Source: Deltaproteobacteria bacterium
GTDB taxonomy: Bacteria > Desulfobacterota > Dissulfuribacteria > Dissulfuribacterales > QOAL01
Length of the DNA: 5,006 bases
Direction: 5' to 3'
Assembly: GCA_027068235.1 (NCBI GenBank)
Contig: JAMOUE010000471.1
Span: 1 to 5,006 of the forward strand
Both the position numbers and the translations under genes were made by a program. Shown one piece after another: positions 1 through 5,006 of this stretch; position 1 is the stretch's first letter, and every line of letters starts with the position of its first letter. Below the pieces are notes generated by a model, which was not told the origin of the DNA, searched no databases, and saw only the letters and a list, made by a program, of their open reading frames with translations.

Positions 1-417
1 GAACGATGTATTGGTTGTCATATTTGCTCTATAACTTGCGCTAGATTAGTTCATGGTATCCTTTCATGGCGTATTGCAGGGATTCGTATAAAAAGTGCTG
101 GTGGTATATCTACAGGTTTTGAGGCCACCTATTGTTTAGCCTGTAAAGATCCTGTCTGTATGCAAGAGTGCCCCACTGGAGCCATTACGAAGCGTAAGGT
201 AGGTGGTATAAGGATCAAAAAGGACTCTTGCATTAGATGTTTGAGATGTGTAGAGGCTTGTCCAGTTGGGGCTATAACATCTGATGAGTTTGGCTTTCCA
301 GTAGTTTGTCTTCACTGTGGTATATGTACAAAATTTTGTCCCCATGGATGTTTAGAAATGGTGGAGGTTTCGTTGGACTCGGATGTTTCGTTAAGTGGAG
401 GACGCATTGGTGAATAA
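1..417 (+). CDS. Ferredoxin-like 4x[4Fe-4S] electron-transfer subunit (5' truncated)
   Basis: The reading frame is open from the first base of the window, so the N-terminus lies outside it; probably only a short stretch is missing because the first cluster motif begins at residue 3. The 138 visible residues contain four cysteine groups: C3/C6/C9/C13, C45/C48/C53/C57, C77/C80/C83/C87 and C103/C106/C109/C113. Three of them end in the typical CP. Sixteen ligands predict four [4Fe-4S] clusters, the arrangement of the DmsB/HycB-type iron-sulfur subunits of molybdo- and tungsto-enzymes. An extra cysteine is at C117. No signal peptide or membrane segment is visible. The gene overlaps the start of the AOR gene by a few bases, implying translational coupling, so it most likely carries electrons to or from the AOR active site in the cytoplasm. 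The ATG at 160 is an internal methionine, because two cluster motifs precede it in frame. The exact electron partner cannot be told from the sequence. Confidence 0.9.
   Translation, partial: ERCIGCHICSITCARLVHGILSWRIAGIRIKSAGGISTGFEATYCLACKDPVCMQECPTGAITKRKVGGIRIKKDSCIRCLRCVEACPVGAITSDEFGFPVVCLHCGICTKFCPHGCLEMVEVSLDSDVSLSGGRIGE
397..401 (+). promoter_or_regulatory. Ribosome binding site deciding the AOR start
   Basis: GGAGG sits inside the 3' end of the ferredoxin gene, 8 bases before GTG 410 and 5 bases before TTG 407. It rules against the longer start at GTG 395, which would overlap this site, and against ATG 434, which has no nearby purine-rich site. GTG 410 is therefore the best start for the AOR gene. 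Confidence 0.7.
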
Positions 418-2161
418 AGATACTTTCCGCATTATGACAGTAAATCTGTCCACGAAACGTACTAGTTTAACCATTTTAGATGGTAGAAATAACGCCATAG
501 GGGGAAGCGGTTTATGTGCCTTACTTTTCAATAAAATGGGGCACATGAATGAGCCATGGGATCATCCAGAGCAGCCGCTTATTTTTGCTATAGGTCCTCT
601 CACTGGCTATTTCCCTCTCATGAGCAAGACGGTATGTGCTTTTAAATCGCCTTATCATAATCAGTACACAGAAAGTCATGCTGGTGGACGCAGTGCCCTT
701 AGTTTAAGGTTCGCAGGCATTGATGCCTTGGTGATAGTAGGTAAAGCCAAAAGACCCTGTTTGATAAGTGTTGGTTCCCGTAGTGTGGAGATAAGGGATG
801 CGCACTTTCTTTGGGGGATGGATGTCATACGTTCTGGAAGGATAATTCGTCACATGGTTGACCATTCTCATGGCCACAGGTCTATTCTTCGTATTGGCCC
901 AGCAGGTGAGAATCTTTCAGCTATGGCTTCCATCAACGCAGATACTTACCGTCATTTTGGCCGTTTAGGTGCAGGAGCCGTAATGGGTTCTAAAAATCTC
1001 AAGGCAATAGTCATTCTTGGAGATTCATCTTTGGATATTCCTGAAGATGATAGGTCATACCGAAAGATATGGAAAGAGATTTACAATGAAGTGCATAGTT
1101 CTGGAATGATGCATAAATATCACGATTTAGGAACACCTGCGAACCTTGAAAGGCTAAACAATCTGAAATCTTTGCCATGGCGTAACTTGCAGGCAAGTTA
1201 TGACCCGGAAGCCTCAAAAATTTCTGGCGAAACCTTTGCCACTAATCATTTGTTAAGGAATCTTGCCTGTTCTGGTTGCCCAGTGGGATGCATTCACGTA
1301 GGTTTTGTAAGAGAGAAATTTAGTCAGGACAATCGTTATTACTATCAGCAAGTTGCCTATGATTATGAACCCATTTTTGCCGTTGGGAGTATGTTAGGCA
1401 TAAAGGAGCCTGTAGCAATATTAAAACTTATTGAACAATCAGATCGTTTGGGACTTGATGTTATCTCAGCCGGAGTTGCACTAGCTTGGGCGACTGAAGC
1501 ACTTCAGCAAGGCATTTTAGGCCTTAATGAAACTATCGTGCCATTAGAATTCGGGATAGGTCAAAAGTATCTTGAGGCTCTTGGCTATCTGGCGAAGGGT
1601 GCCAATGAATTTTACGAGCTTTTAGCCCAAGGGACCATGAAGGCTGCTAACCATTACGGAGGCACTGAATTTGCCTGTGTTCTTGGTCAAGAGATGGCCG
1701 GTTACGCTACTGGAGAACTATTTTTTACCGCCCAATCCCTTGGTTTTCGTCACTCTCACCTTGATACTGGTGCTTATTCCTATGAGCAAAAACATAGTGA
1801 AAAAGACATATCTGGAGCGGTAAACTTTCTTTTAAACGATGAATTGCCAAGGTGTCTTTTGAATTCTATGGTAGCATGTCTTTTTTCTCGAAAAGTTTAT
1901 ACAACAGAGAAATTGGCCAGTTGCCTAGATTCTTTAGGTTATAGTGAGATGGCATCTGGTCTTGATAAGACTGCTGAAAAGATTCGACAAGCAAGATGGG
2001 CTCTAAGATTTAAAACAGGTTTTGTTCCAGACGAAGTCACTATTCCTAAACGATTTTTCAAGGTTACATCTTGGAAAGGCAGGGTGGATAAGGAATATCT
2101 ACTTGAGTTGAAAAAGGCTTACGGAAAGGCCTTAATAAGCATTACGAGGAGTGATAATTAA
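410..2161 (+). CDS. Tungsten-dependent aldehyde ferredoxin oxidoreductase family protein (AOR)
   Basis: This 583-residue protein (counted from GTG 410) is close to the usual family length of about 600. The N-terminal AOR domain is recognisable from GGSGL, GPLTG (about residues 62-66), the KSP segment, HAGGRSALSLRFAGIDALVIVGKA, GPAGENLSAMASI (163-175) and GRLGAGAVMGSKNLKAI (184-200). The cluster motif CSGCPVGC gives C287/C290/C294, and C490 is the fourth ligand candidate; their spacing is close to that of the Pyrococcus furiosus enzyme. The first pterin motif DRLGLD (345-350) is intact, but the second is degenerate (NSMVAC, 485-490). Family members oxidise aldehydes to carboxylic acids, or run the reverse reaction, with a tungstobispterin and ferredoxin-type acceptors. 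The exact substrate here is unknown; other AOR relatives have different substrates. It overlaps the ferredoxin-like gene by 8 bases and is followed 18 bases later by a moaE-like gene, so the three are probably cotranscribed. No export signal is seen, so it should act in the cytoplasm. An in-frame GTG at 395 is the alternative longer start. Confidence 0.9.
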   Translation: MNKDTFRIMTVNLSTKRTSLTILDGRNNAIGGSGLCALLFNKMGHMNEPWDHPEQPLIFAIGPLTGYFPLMSKTVCAFKSPYHNQYTESHAGGRSALSLRFAGIDALVIVGKAKRPCLISVGSRSVEIRDAHFLWGMDVIRSGRIIRHMVDHSHGHRSILRIGPAGENLSAMASINADTYRHFGRLGAGAVMGSKNLKAIVILGDSSLDIPEDDRSYRKIWKEIYNEVHSSGMMHKYHDLGTPANLERLNNLKSLPWRNLQASYDPEASKISGETFATNHLLRNLACSGCPVGCIHVGFVREKFSQDNRYYYQQVAYDYEPIFAVGSMLGIKEPVAILKLIEQSDRLGLDVISAGVALAWATEALQQGILGLNETIVPLEFGIGQKYLEALGYLAKGANEFYELLAQGTMKAANHYGGTEFACVLGQEMAGYATGELFFTAQSLGFRHSHLDTGAYSYEQKHSEKDISGAVNFLLNDELPRCLLNSMVACLFSRKVYTTEKLASCLDSLGYSEMASGLDKTAEKIRQARWALRFKTGFVPDEVTIPKRFFKVTSWKGRVDKEYLLELKKAYGKALISITRSDN

Positions 2162-2163
2162 AT

Positions 2164-2169
2164 AAGGAG
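2164..2169 (+). promoter_or_regulatory. Ribosome binding site of moaE-like gene
   Basis: AAGGAG lies 10 bases before ATG 2180, in the 18-base gap after the AOR stop codon. It supports both the chosen start and independent translation of the third gene from the same message. Confidence 0.75.
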
Positions 2170-2179
2170 AAAAGTTTTT

Positions 2180-2530
2180 ATGAATATCCAGGCTTTTAGG
2201 GATAAACTCAAGAAAAAGGCTGGAACCAAGGCAGGAATGATACTTATACACAATGGTATCGTGAGAGACCATGCTAAAGACAATAAGCCTTGTACCAGTT
2301 TAGATATAGAAGTCAACTTTGAAATTCTTAATCAAATAATGGAAGAGACGCGAAAATTGCCCGGGGTGGTGGCGGCAGAGGTAGAAATCAGATCAGGGCA
2401 TCTCAAAAAAGGTGATGATGTCATGTTGCTAGGAATTGCCGGAGATTTTAGACATAATGTGATTTCAGCTCTAAGCTATTGTCTTGATAGGATTAAAGAA
2501 GAGGTCACAAATAAGAAGGAGTACCCATAG
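2180..2530 (+). CDS. moaE: MoaE-like molybdopterin synthase catalytic subunit (short form)
   Basis: The 116-residue product aligns by eye with E. coli MoaE, the large subunit that, with thiocarboxylated MoaD, converts precursor Z (cPMP) to molybdopterin. Visible family landmarks are the NGIVRD segment with R29 (E. coli R39), the IRSGHLKKGDDV stretch matching HRIGELWPGDEI, R91 (E. coli R104) and K106 (the catalytic K119 position). K112/K113 fall where K126 lies. Differences are the loss of two histidines (I70 for the H of HRxG and F90 for H103), a missing tryptophan in the PxWKxE-type segment, and an end right after KKEYP, about 25 residues short of E. coli MoaE. It follows the AOR gene with its own ribosome binding site, so the likely role is supplying pterin for the tungsten or molybdenum cofactor of that enzyme. 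No moaD is in the window. The operon position and retained lysines favour a working enzyme, but the substitutions leave room for a divergent role. Confidence 0.82.
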   Translation: MNIQAFRDKLKKKAGTKAGMILIHNGIVRDHAKDNKPCTSLDIEVNFEILNQIMEETRKLPGVVAAEVEIRSGHLKKGDDVMLLGIAGDFRHNVISALSYCLDRIKEEVTNKKEYP

Positions 2531-2556
2531 TTTTTTTAGTTTGAAAAAATATAATA

Positions 2557-2596
2557 AAAAAAGGAGCTACCTCTCTTATAAGGCAGCTCCTTTTTT
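2557..2596. terminator. Bidirectional rho-independent terminator
   Basis: GGAGCT (2563-2568) pairs with AGCTCC (2585-2590). The stem continues inward with CC/GG after one A/C mismatch and is flanked by six A on the left (2557-2562) and six T on the right (2591-2596). The loop is about 10 bases. It lies 26 bases after the moaE-like stop and 22 bases beyond the stop of the convergent minus-strand gene. The A and T tails give a U-run in RNA from either strand, so it should end both transcripts. Confidence 0.9.
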
Positions 2597-2618
2597 ATTG
2601 CAAAAAAGCTTTTCTTGT

Positions 2619-3911
2619 TTATATGTACTGTTTTCTCAGATAATAAGCACCGCTTCCCATCAAAATGAGTGTGAATATAATCATTCCCCATTCATTAATA
2701 GTAGGTACTGCCGTAACTGCTTCATCGTCACGTATAGTTACTGCAAGTGTTGTAGTCCCACTTGCAGCTCCAGTAATGTTATTAAGTCTGATAGAAAATG
2801 TTTTGGGCCCATCCTCGTCAGAATTATCTATTATAGGTACGGATATATTTTTACATCCCTCTTCACCATCTGCCCAATTAAGAGTTCCTTCGCTTCTTGT
2901 ATAATCCATACCTGCTTTAGCACTATCATCCACTGTATAAAAATGTACTGATGCTGCACCACTTGTTCCATTTGTCCTACATACTTGAACTAGTAGATTA
3001 CCAACATTTTCATAAGTAGTTGTAGCGCTTGTTTTAAAACCAACTGTACCGGGGCCTACAAATGTAGCTGTAACTGATTTATCAGCATCCATAGTAACTA
3101 CACAATTTCCTGTACCAGTACATGCTCCAGACCATTTTACAAAAGTTGCCTGATTATCAGCTGTGGCTGTGAGAGTAACAGAGGTTCCATCATCATAGGA
3201 ATGTGTGCATGTTGAAGGGCAATGAATTCCTGCAGGAGAGCTTGTTACGGAGCCAGGCCCGTTAACAGTAACACTTAAGCGATGCTGAGGAGTTGGAGGA
3301 GGTGAAGCACTTTTAATGGTTACAGTGGCTCCAACTCCGGTTAGATTGGGTGCTATGGCCGTATTACTTGGATCAAATAATTGTAAAGTGGAAGGATCAA
3401 ATAATAAGGTGGTTGTACCGGCCTTAATGGCTGTTGCCTTTACCTCAAATAACTTGACTGATGTTCCGCCAGGAATAGTTTGGCTACCACTAATGCTTGC
3501 TTGGCTAACACCCAAAATACCCTTACTGGAAGTGGACGTGACATTACCCATATCCAAACCTAATCCTTTAACAAACTTAACAGCATCTATTGCATCAGGA
3601 TACGGATCAGTTGCATTAGTTCCATTATCCTCAGCTAGATTATAGGGGTTAATATATATAAAGTTAGGATCAAACTCTAAACCAACTCCATAGCTTCTTA
3701 TATCTGTTCCACCTGAATTAACAAACACCTCTAATGTAATATTATCCCCAACTTCTACAGTTTGTGTTTGTGGCTCAATCCAAAAGGTCCCTGCGACACC
3801 TCCTCCAGCGACAGCGAATTTACTCCCTCCCAGAATTACAAGAGATAAACAAAGTAGCATCAACCCTAATGTAATTTTTGGTACGAATGTACCCAGTCCC
3901 CCTTTTTTCAT
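2619..3911 (-). CDS. Secreted cohesin-like / InlB-repeat / Calx-beta protein with IPTL-CTERM sorting tail
   Basis: This 430-residue multidomain exported protein begins with a signal peptide (KK, hydrophobic core about 12-29, likely cleavage after AVA near residue 36). Residues 42-200 resemble a cohesin-type beta-sandwich: it starts IEPQTQTVEVGDNITLEV, has YGVGLEFDP, then LFEVKATAIKAGTTTLLFD, and ends GATVTIK. A SPPPTP linker leads to an InlB-type repeat (211-285) with four cysteines (C231, C235, C264, C270) and the WSGACTGTGNC and VTATF signatures. A Calx-beta domain follows (about 288-397: DYTRSEGTLNWADGE and IIDNSDEDGPKTFSIRL, ending TIRDDE). The tail is VPTINEWG, a hydrophobic span and RK near the end. 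Cohesins bind dockerins, and the next gene upstream encodes a dockerin, so a scaffold or anchoring role is inferred. Cysteine pairs fit an oxidising compartment. The start is set by AGGAGG 9 bases upstream. No enzymatic domain is visible. Cohesin assignment rests on fold-like patterns and is less certain than the other domains. Confidence 0.85.
   Translation of the reverse strand: MKKGGLGTFVPKITLGLMLLCLSLVILGGSKFAVAGGGVAGTFWIEPQTQTVEVGDNITLEVFVNSGGTDIRSYGVGLEFDPNFIYINPYNLAEDNGTNATDPYPDAIDAVKFVKGLGLDMGNVTSTSSKGILGVSQASISGSQTIPGGTSVKLFEVKATAIKAGTTTLLFDPSTLQLFDPSNTAIAPNLTGVGATVTIKSASPPPTPQHRLSVTVNGPGSVTSSPAGIHCPSTCTHSYDDGTSVTLTATADNQATFVKWSGACTGTGNCVVTMDADKSVTATFVGPGTVGFKTSATTTYENVGNLLVQVCRTNGTSGAASVHFYTVDDSAKAGMDYTRSEGTLNWADGEEGCKNISVPIIDNSDEDGPKTFSIRLNNITGAASGTTTLAVTIRDDEAVTAVPTINEWGMIIFTLILMGSGAYYLRKQYI
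2622..2708 (-). other. IPTL-CTERM protein sorting signal
   Basis: Residues 402-430 of the cohesin-like protein read VPTINEWG, then a hydrophobic segment of about 15 residues, then YYLRKQYI. This is the tripartite form of the IPTLxxWG-CTERM signal: motif, transmembrane helix, basic end. In known systems such tails are processed by a cognate exosortase (XrtH type). No exosortase gene is in this window. The first position is V instead of I. Confidence 0.88.
3312..3788 (-). other. Cohesin-like domain
   Basis: These are residues about 42-200 of the 430-aa secreted protein. The domain opens with a strand and the VEVGDNITLEVFV pattern, has a YGVGLEFDPNFI segment typical of cohesin beta strands, and closes with a GTTTLLFDPSTLQL and GATVTI pattern. 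It is followed by a proline-rich linker. The assignment is by pattern only; a related carbohydrate-binding beta-sandwich fold is possible. Confidence 0.7.
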
Positions 3912-3920
3912 AACTTTTTG

Positions 3921-3926
3921 CCTCCT
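3921..3926 (-). promoter_or_regulatory. Ribosome binding site of the cohesin-like gene
   Basis: On the minus strand AGGAGG stands 9 bases before ATG 3911. It is a consensus site and fixes the start, which is directly followed by a convincing signal peptide. Confidence 0.85.
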
Positions 3927-4031
3927 AAGAATATTACTTTAAAAAACTTTTTTAAAATCCCAAAATCATTAACTCTAAATAATTAACATAAAAATCAAAA
4001 TATCATGTCTACATAGATTTCATATTGTTTC

Positions 4032-4060
4032 TCTATATTAAAGTTAGAAACAAAAGTCAA
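4032..4060 (-). promoter_or_regulatory. Sigma-70-like promoter for the cohesin-like gene
   Basis: On the minus strand TTGACT (4055-4060) is followed after 17 bases by TATAGA (4032-4037). Both boxes are close to consensus with ideal spacing. The predicted start near 4025 gives an untranslated leader of about 110 bases. It implies that the cohesin-like gene can be transcribed separately from the upstream protease gene. It is a sequence match only, in AT-rich DNA where such matches also arise by chance. Confidence 0.6.
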
Positions 4061-4149
4061 GGTCCTACATACTCTTAATAAGGTCGATGTATTTGGCTTT
4101 GATTAAAGGTTTTGAACAGGAAATCATTGCTGTATTCATAGAGATTATT

Positions 4150-5006
4150 TCACTTTTTGCTACACCAGGAGGGAACGTCTAACCCTACAGATTTTCTTGC
4201 AATTAGCAAGGCGTCAAGGATGTTTACCTTTCCATCACAGTTTACATCCGCGGTATTTGAATCGCAATTGGTCACTGGAAGGCCTACAGCCAGACGGGCC
4301 ACCATTAGGGCATCTACTATATTTATTTTGCCATCTCCAGATACATCTCCCAAGTTATTTTTTATATTTTCAACAACACTATTACGATAGTTGGCTACAA
4401 AATCTTTAGTTTGGCGAATGGTTTGGGCATTATCCGCCTCATTTTCGATTCCCAACACGTATCCGTCGTGGGTAATATTAGGATTAGAAAAGTATCCCCA
4501 TGTTGGAAAATAGTAGCTCATTATCGTACCAAACTCCCCTTCAATTCCATAGCCGTATGAATAATCAAATATTCCCTTGGCGCTTGAGTGTTCTTTATCA
4601 TGAGCACATCCTAGATTATGTCCAAGTTCATGTACCAAGACATAATTGTCACAAATATATCCGTCTGCCTCCCCAACCGAAATTACAGAATACGCATTTG
4701 GCCCCTGAGGATAATCAAATGATCCTAAAAGCCAAGCATAACCACAATATACTTCTTTATTCTCAGGTATTTTTAAGGTTCTTATAAGAGTAACAAGATC
4801 AGCGCCAAATTGATCCCTTAAATCGGGAACATTGGAAAATACACCCTCGGCATTGGTTAAGGCCTCAAGGACCTCATCTGGACTGCTATCGTCTGGAGAA
4901 TTAACCTTAACTTTGCCAACTATACGCAAAGTTAAGTCGATTCCACTGTCTTCATAGGCTTGATTGGCAAGCTCAACGAGCATGTTTAGATAAGAATCGA
5001 GCTTAT
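4150..5006 (-). CDS. Reprolysin-like (metzincin) zinc metalloprotease with C-terminal type I dockerin, N-terminus off window
   Basis: The frame is open to the right edge: seven in-frame codons (KLDSYLN) precede the methionine at 4983, and the text from there resembles the interior of a reprolysin catalytic domain (LVELANQAYEDSGIDLTLRIVG). That ATG is therefore probably internal, and the signal peptide and any propeptide lie outside. Counting from it, HELGHNLGCAHD (118-129) provides three zinc histidines (H118, H122, H128), the catalytic E119 and the D129 typical of M12B adamalysin/reprolysin enzymes. GTIMSYY with M155 is the Met-turn. The family cleaves proteins or peptides, usually outside the cytoplasm. 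Residues about 211-268 form a dockerin with two calcium loops, D213-S215-D217-N221-D224 and D246-N248-D250-N254-D257, each followed by an ALxxAR-type helix. Cysteines C240, C249 and C274 surround the second loop. The dockerin and the cohesin-like protein next door suggest that this protease is held by that partner. Substrate is unknown. Confidence 0.88.
   Translation of the reverse strand, partial: KLDSYLNMLVELANQAYEDSGIDLTLRIVGKVKVNSPDDSSPDEVLEALTNAEGVFSNVPDLRDQFGADLVTLIRTLKIPENKEVYCGYAWLLGSFDYPQGPNAYSVISVGEADGYICDNYVLVHELGHNLGCAHDKEHSSAKGIFDYSYGYGIEGEFGTIMSYYFPTWGYFSNPNITHDGYVLGIENEADNAQTIRQTKDFVANYRNSVVENIKNNLGDVSGDGKINIVDALMVARLAVGLPVTNCDSNTADVNCDGKVNILDALLIARKSVGLDVPSWCSKK
4180..4347 (-). 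other. Type I dockerin domain (two calcium-binding repeats)
   Basis: The domain lies at residues 213-268 of the protease, counted from the methionine at 4983. DVSGDGKINIVD and DVNCDGKVNILD are near-identical F-hand loops with Ca ligands at positions 1, 3, 5, 9 and 12. They are followed by ALMVARLAVGL and ALLIARKSVGL, the duplicated helix of dockerins. The second loop carries a cysteine at position 4. Both repeats look intact, so calcium binding and a cohesin partner are expected. Confidence 0.92.
4597..4632 (-). other. Metzincin zinc-binding active site
   Basis: The codons specify HELGHNLGCAHD, which fits HExxHxxGxxHD. The histidines bind the catalytic zinc and the glutamate is the general base. 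The aspartate after the third histidine points to the adamalysin/reprolysin branch rather than to matrixins or serralysins. All key residues are present, so the enzyme is probably active. Confidence 0.93.

Larger units (their letters stand above)
3912..4149. other. AT-rich intergenic spacer between protease and cohesin-like genes
   Basis: This 238-base gap separates two minus-strand genes and holds no coding frame I can support. It contains the ribosome binding site and putative promoter listed separately, and a perfect odd-length palindrome, TTTAAAAAACTTTTTTAAA, at 3938-3956, just upstream of the ribosome binding site. No clear rho-independent terminator follows the protease stop codon, so read-through into the cohesin-like gene is possible. 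No known riboswitch signature is recognisable. Confidence 0.6.

Noticed and set aside
395..409. GTG 395 as AOR start
   Set aside because: It would place the start on the Shine-Dalgarno GGAGG and has no site of its own upstream; GTG 410 is better spaced.
160..417. Start of the ferredoxin-like gene at ATG 160
   Set aside because: Two complete cysteine motifs lie upstream in the same open frame, so this methionine is internal.
1011..1217. Minus-strand open frame of 68 codons inside the AOR gene
   Set aside because: It is fully antisense to a conserved enzyme gene and has no recognisable motif.
2484..2951. Plus-strand open frame of 155 codons running over the terminator
   Set aside because: It starts inside the moaE-like gene, crosses a strong terminator and then lies antisense to the well-supported secreted protein; its composition (many S, C, Y, K) is unlike a real protein.
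3912..4025. Riboswitch (for example c-di-GMP type) in the leader of the cohesin-like gene
   Set aside because: The length would allow one, but I find no recognisable conserved core or stable GC-containing helices; the region is mostly A and T.
4157..4787. Several plus-strand open frames opposite the protease gene
   Set aside because: They are antisense shadows of a gene with clear zinc-site and dockerin motifs, and none has a ribosome binding site or recognisable product.
4150..4983. ATG 4983 as the true start of the protease
   Set aside because: The frame continues upstream to the window edge, the sequence there looks like catalytic-domain interior, and an exported protease needs a signal peptide, which is not seen after this ATG.

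Overview
The window looks like part of a chromosome from an anaerobic or microaerophilic Gram-negative bacterium with a moderately AT-rich genome. A tungsten-type aldehyde ferredoxin oxidoreductase (AOR) with a multi-cluster Fe-S partner indicates low-potential anaerobic redox chemistry. An IPTL-CTERM tail on a secreted protein indicates an envelope with an exosortase-type sorting system, which is known from Gram-negative bacteria. Desulfobacterota or a related lineage fits both features, but this is inference: no rRNA or other marker gene is present.

Plus-strand half (1-2530): three tightly packed genes that read as one operon. They are a 5'-truncated ferredoxin-like protein with four [4Fe-4S] motifs, an AOR-family oxidoreductase whose start overlaps the ferredoxin stop, and a short MoaE-like molybdopterin synthase large subunit. 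Together they suggest a pterin-metal (probably W) oxidoreductase, its electron-transfer subunit and a cofactor-synthesis enzyme made together. A strong hairpin with A and T tails on its two sides (2557-2596) closes the operon and can also stop transcription from the opposite strand.

Minus-strand half (2619-5006): two genes for exported proteins. The upstream one (4150 to beyond the right edge) is a reprolysin-like metzincin protease with a C-terminal type I dockerin. After a 238-bp AT-rich spacer holding a good sigma-70-like promoter comes a 430-aa secreted protein. It has a signal peptide, a cohesin-like domain, a cysteine-containing InlB-type repeat, a Calx-beta domain and an IPTL-CTERM sorting tail.

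The most interesting feature is this last pair. A dockerin-bearing protease lies next to a cohesin-bearing protein that carries an envelope sorting signal. This suggests a miniature non-cellulosomal cohesin-dockerin system that could hold a protease at the cell surface or in an extracellular matrix. The two halves of the window are convergent and functionally unrelated as far as the sequence shows.
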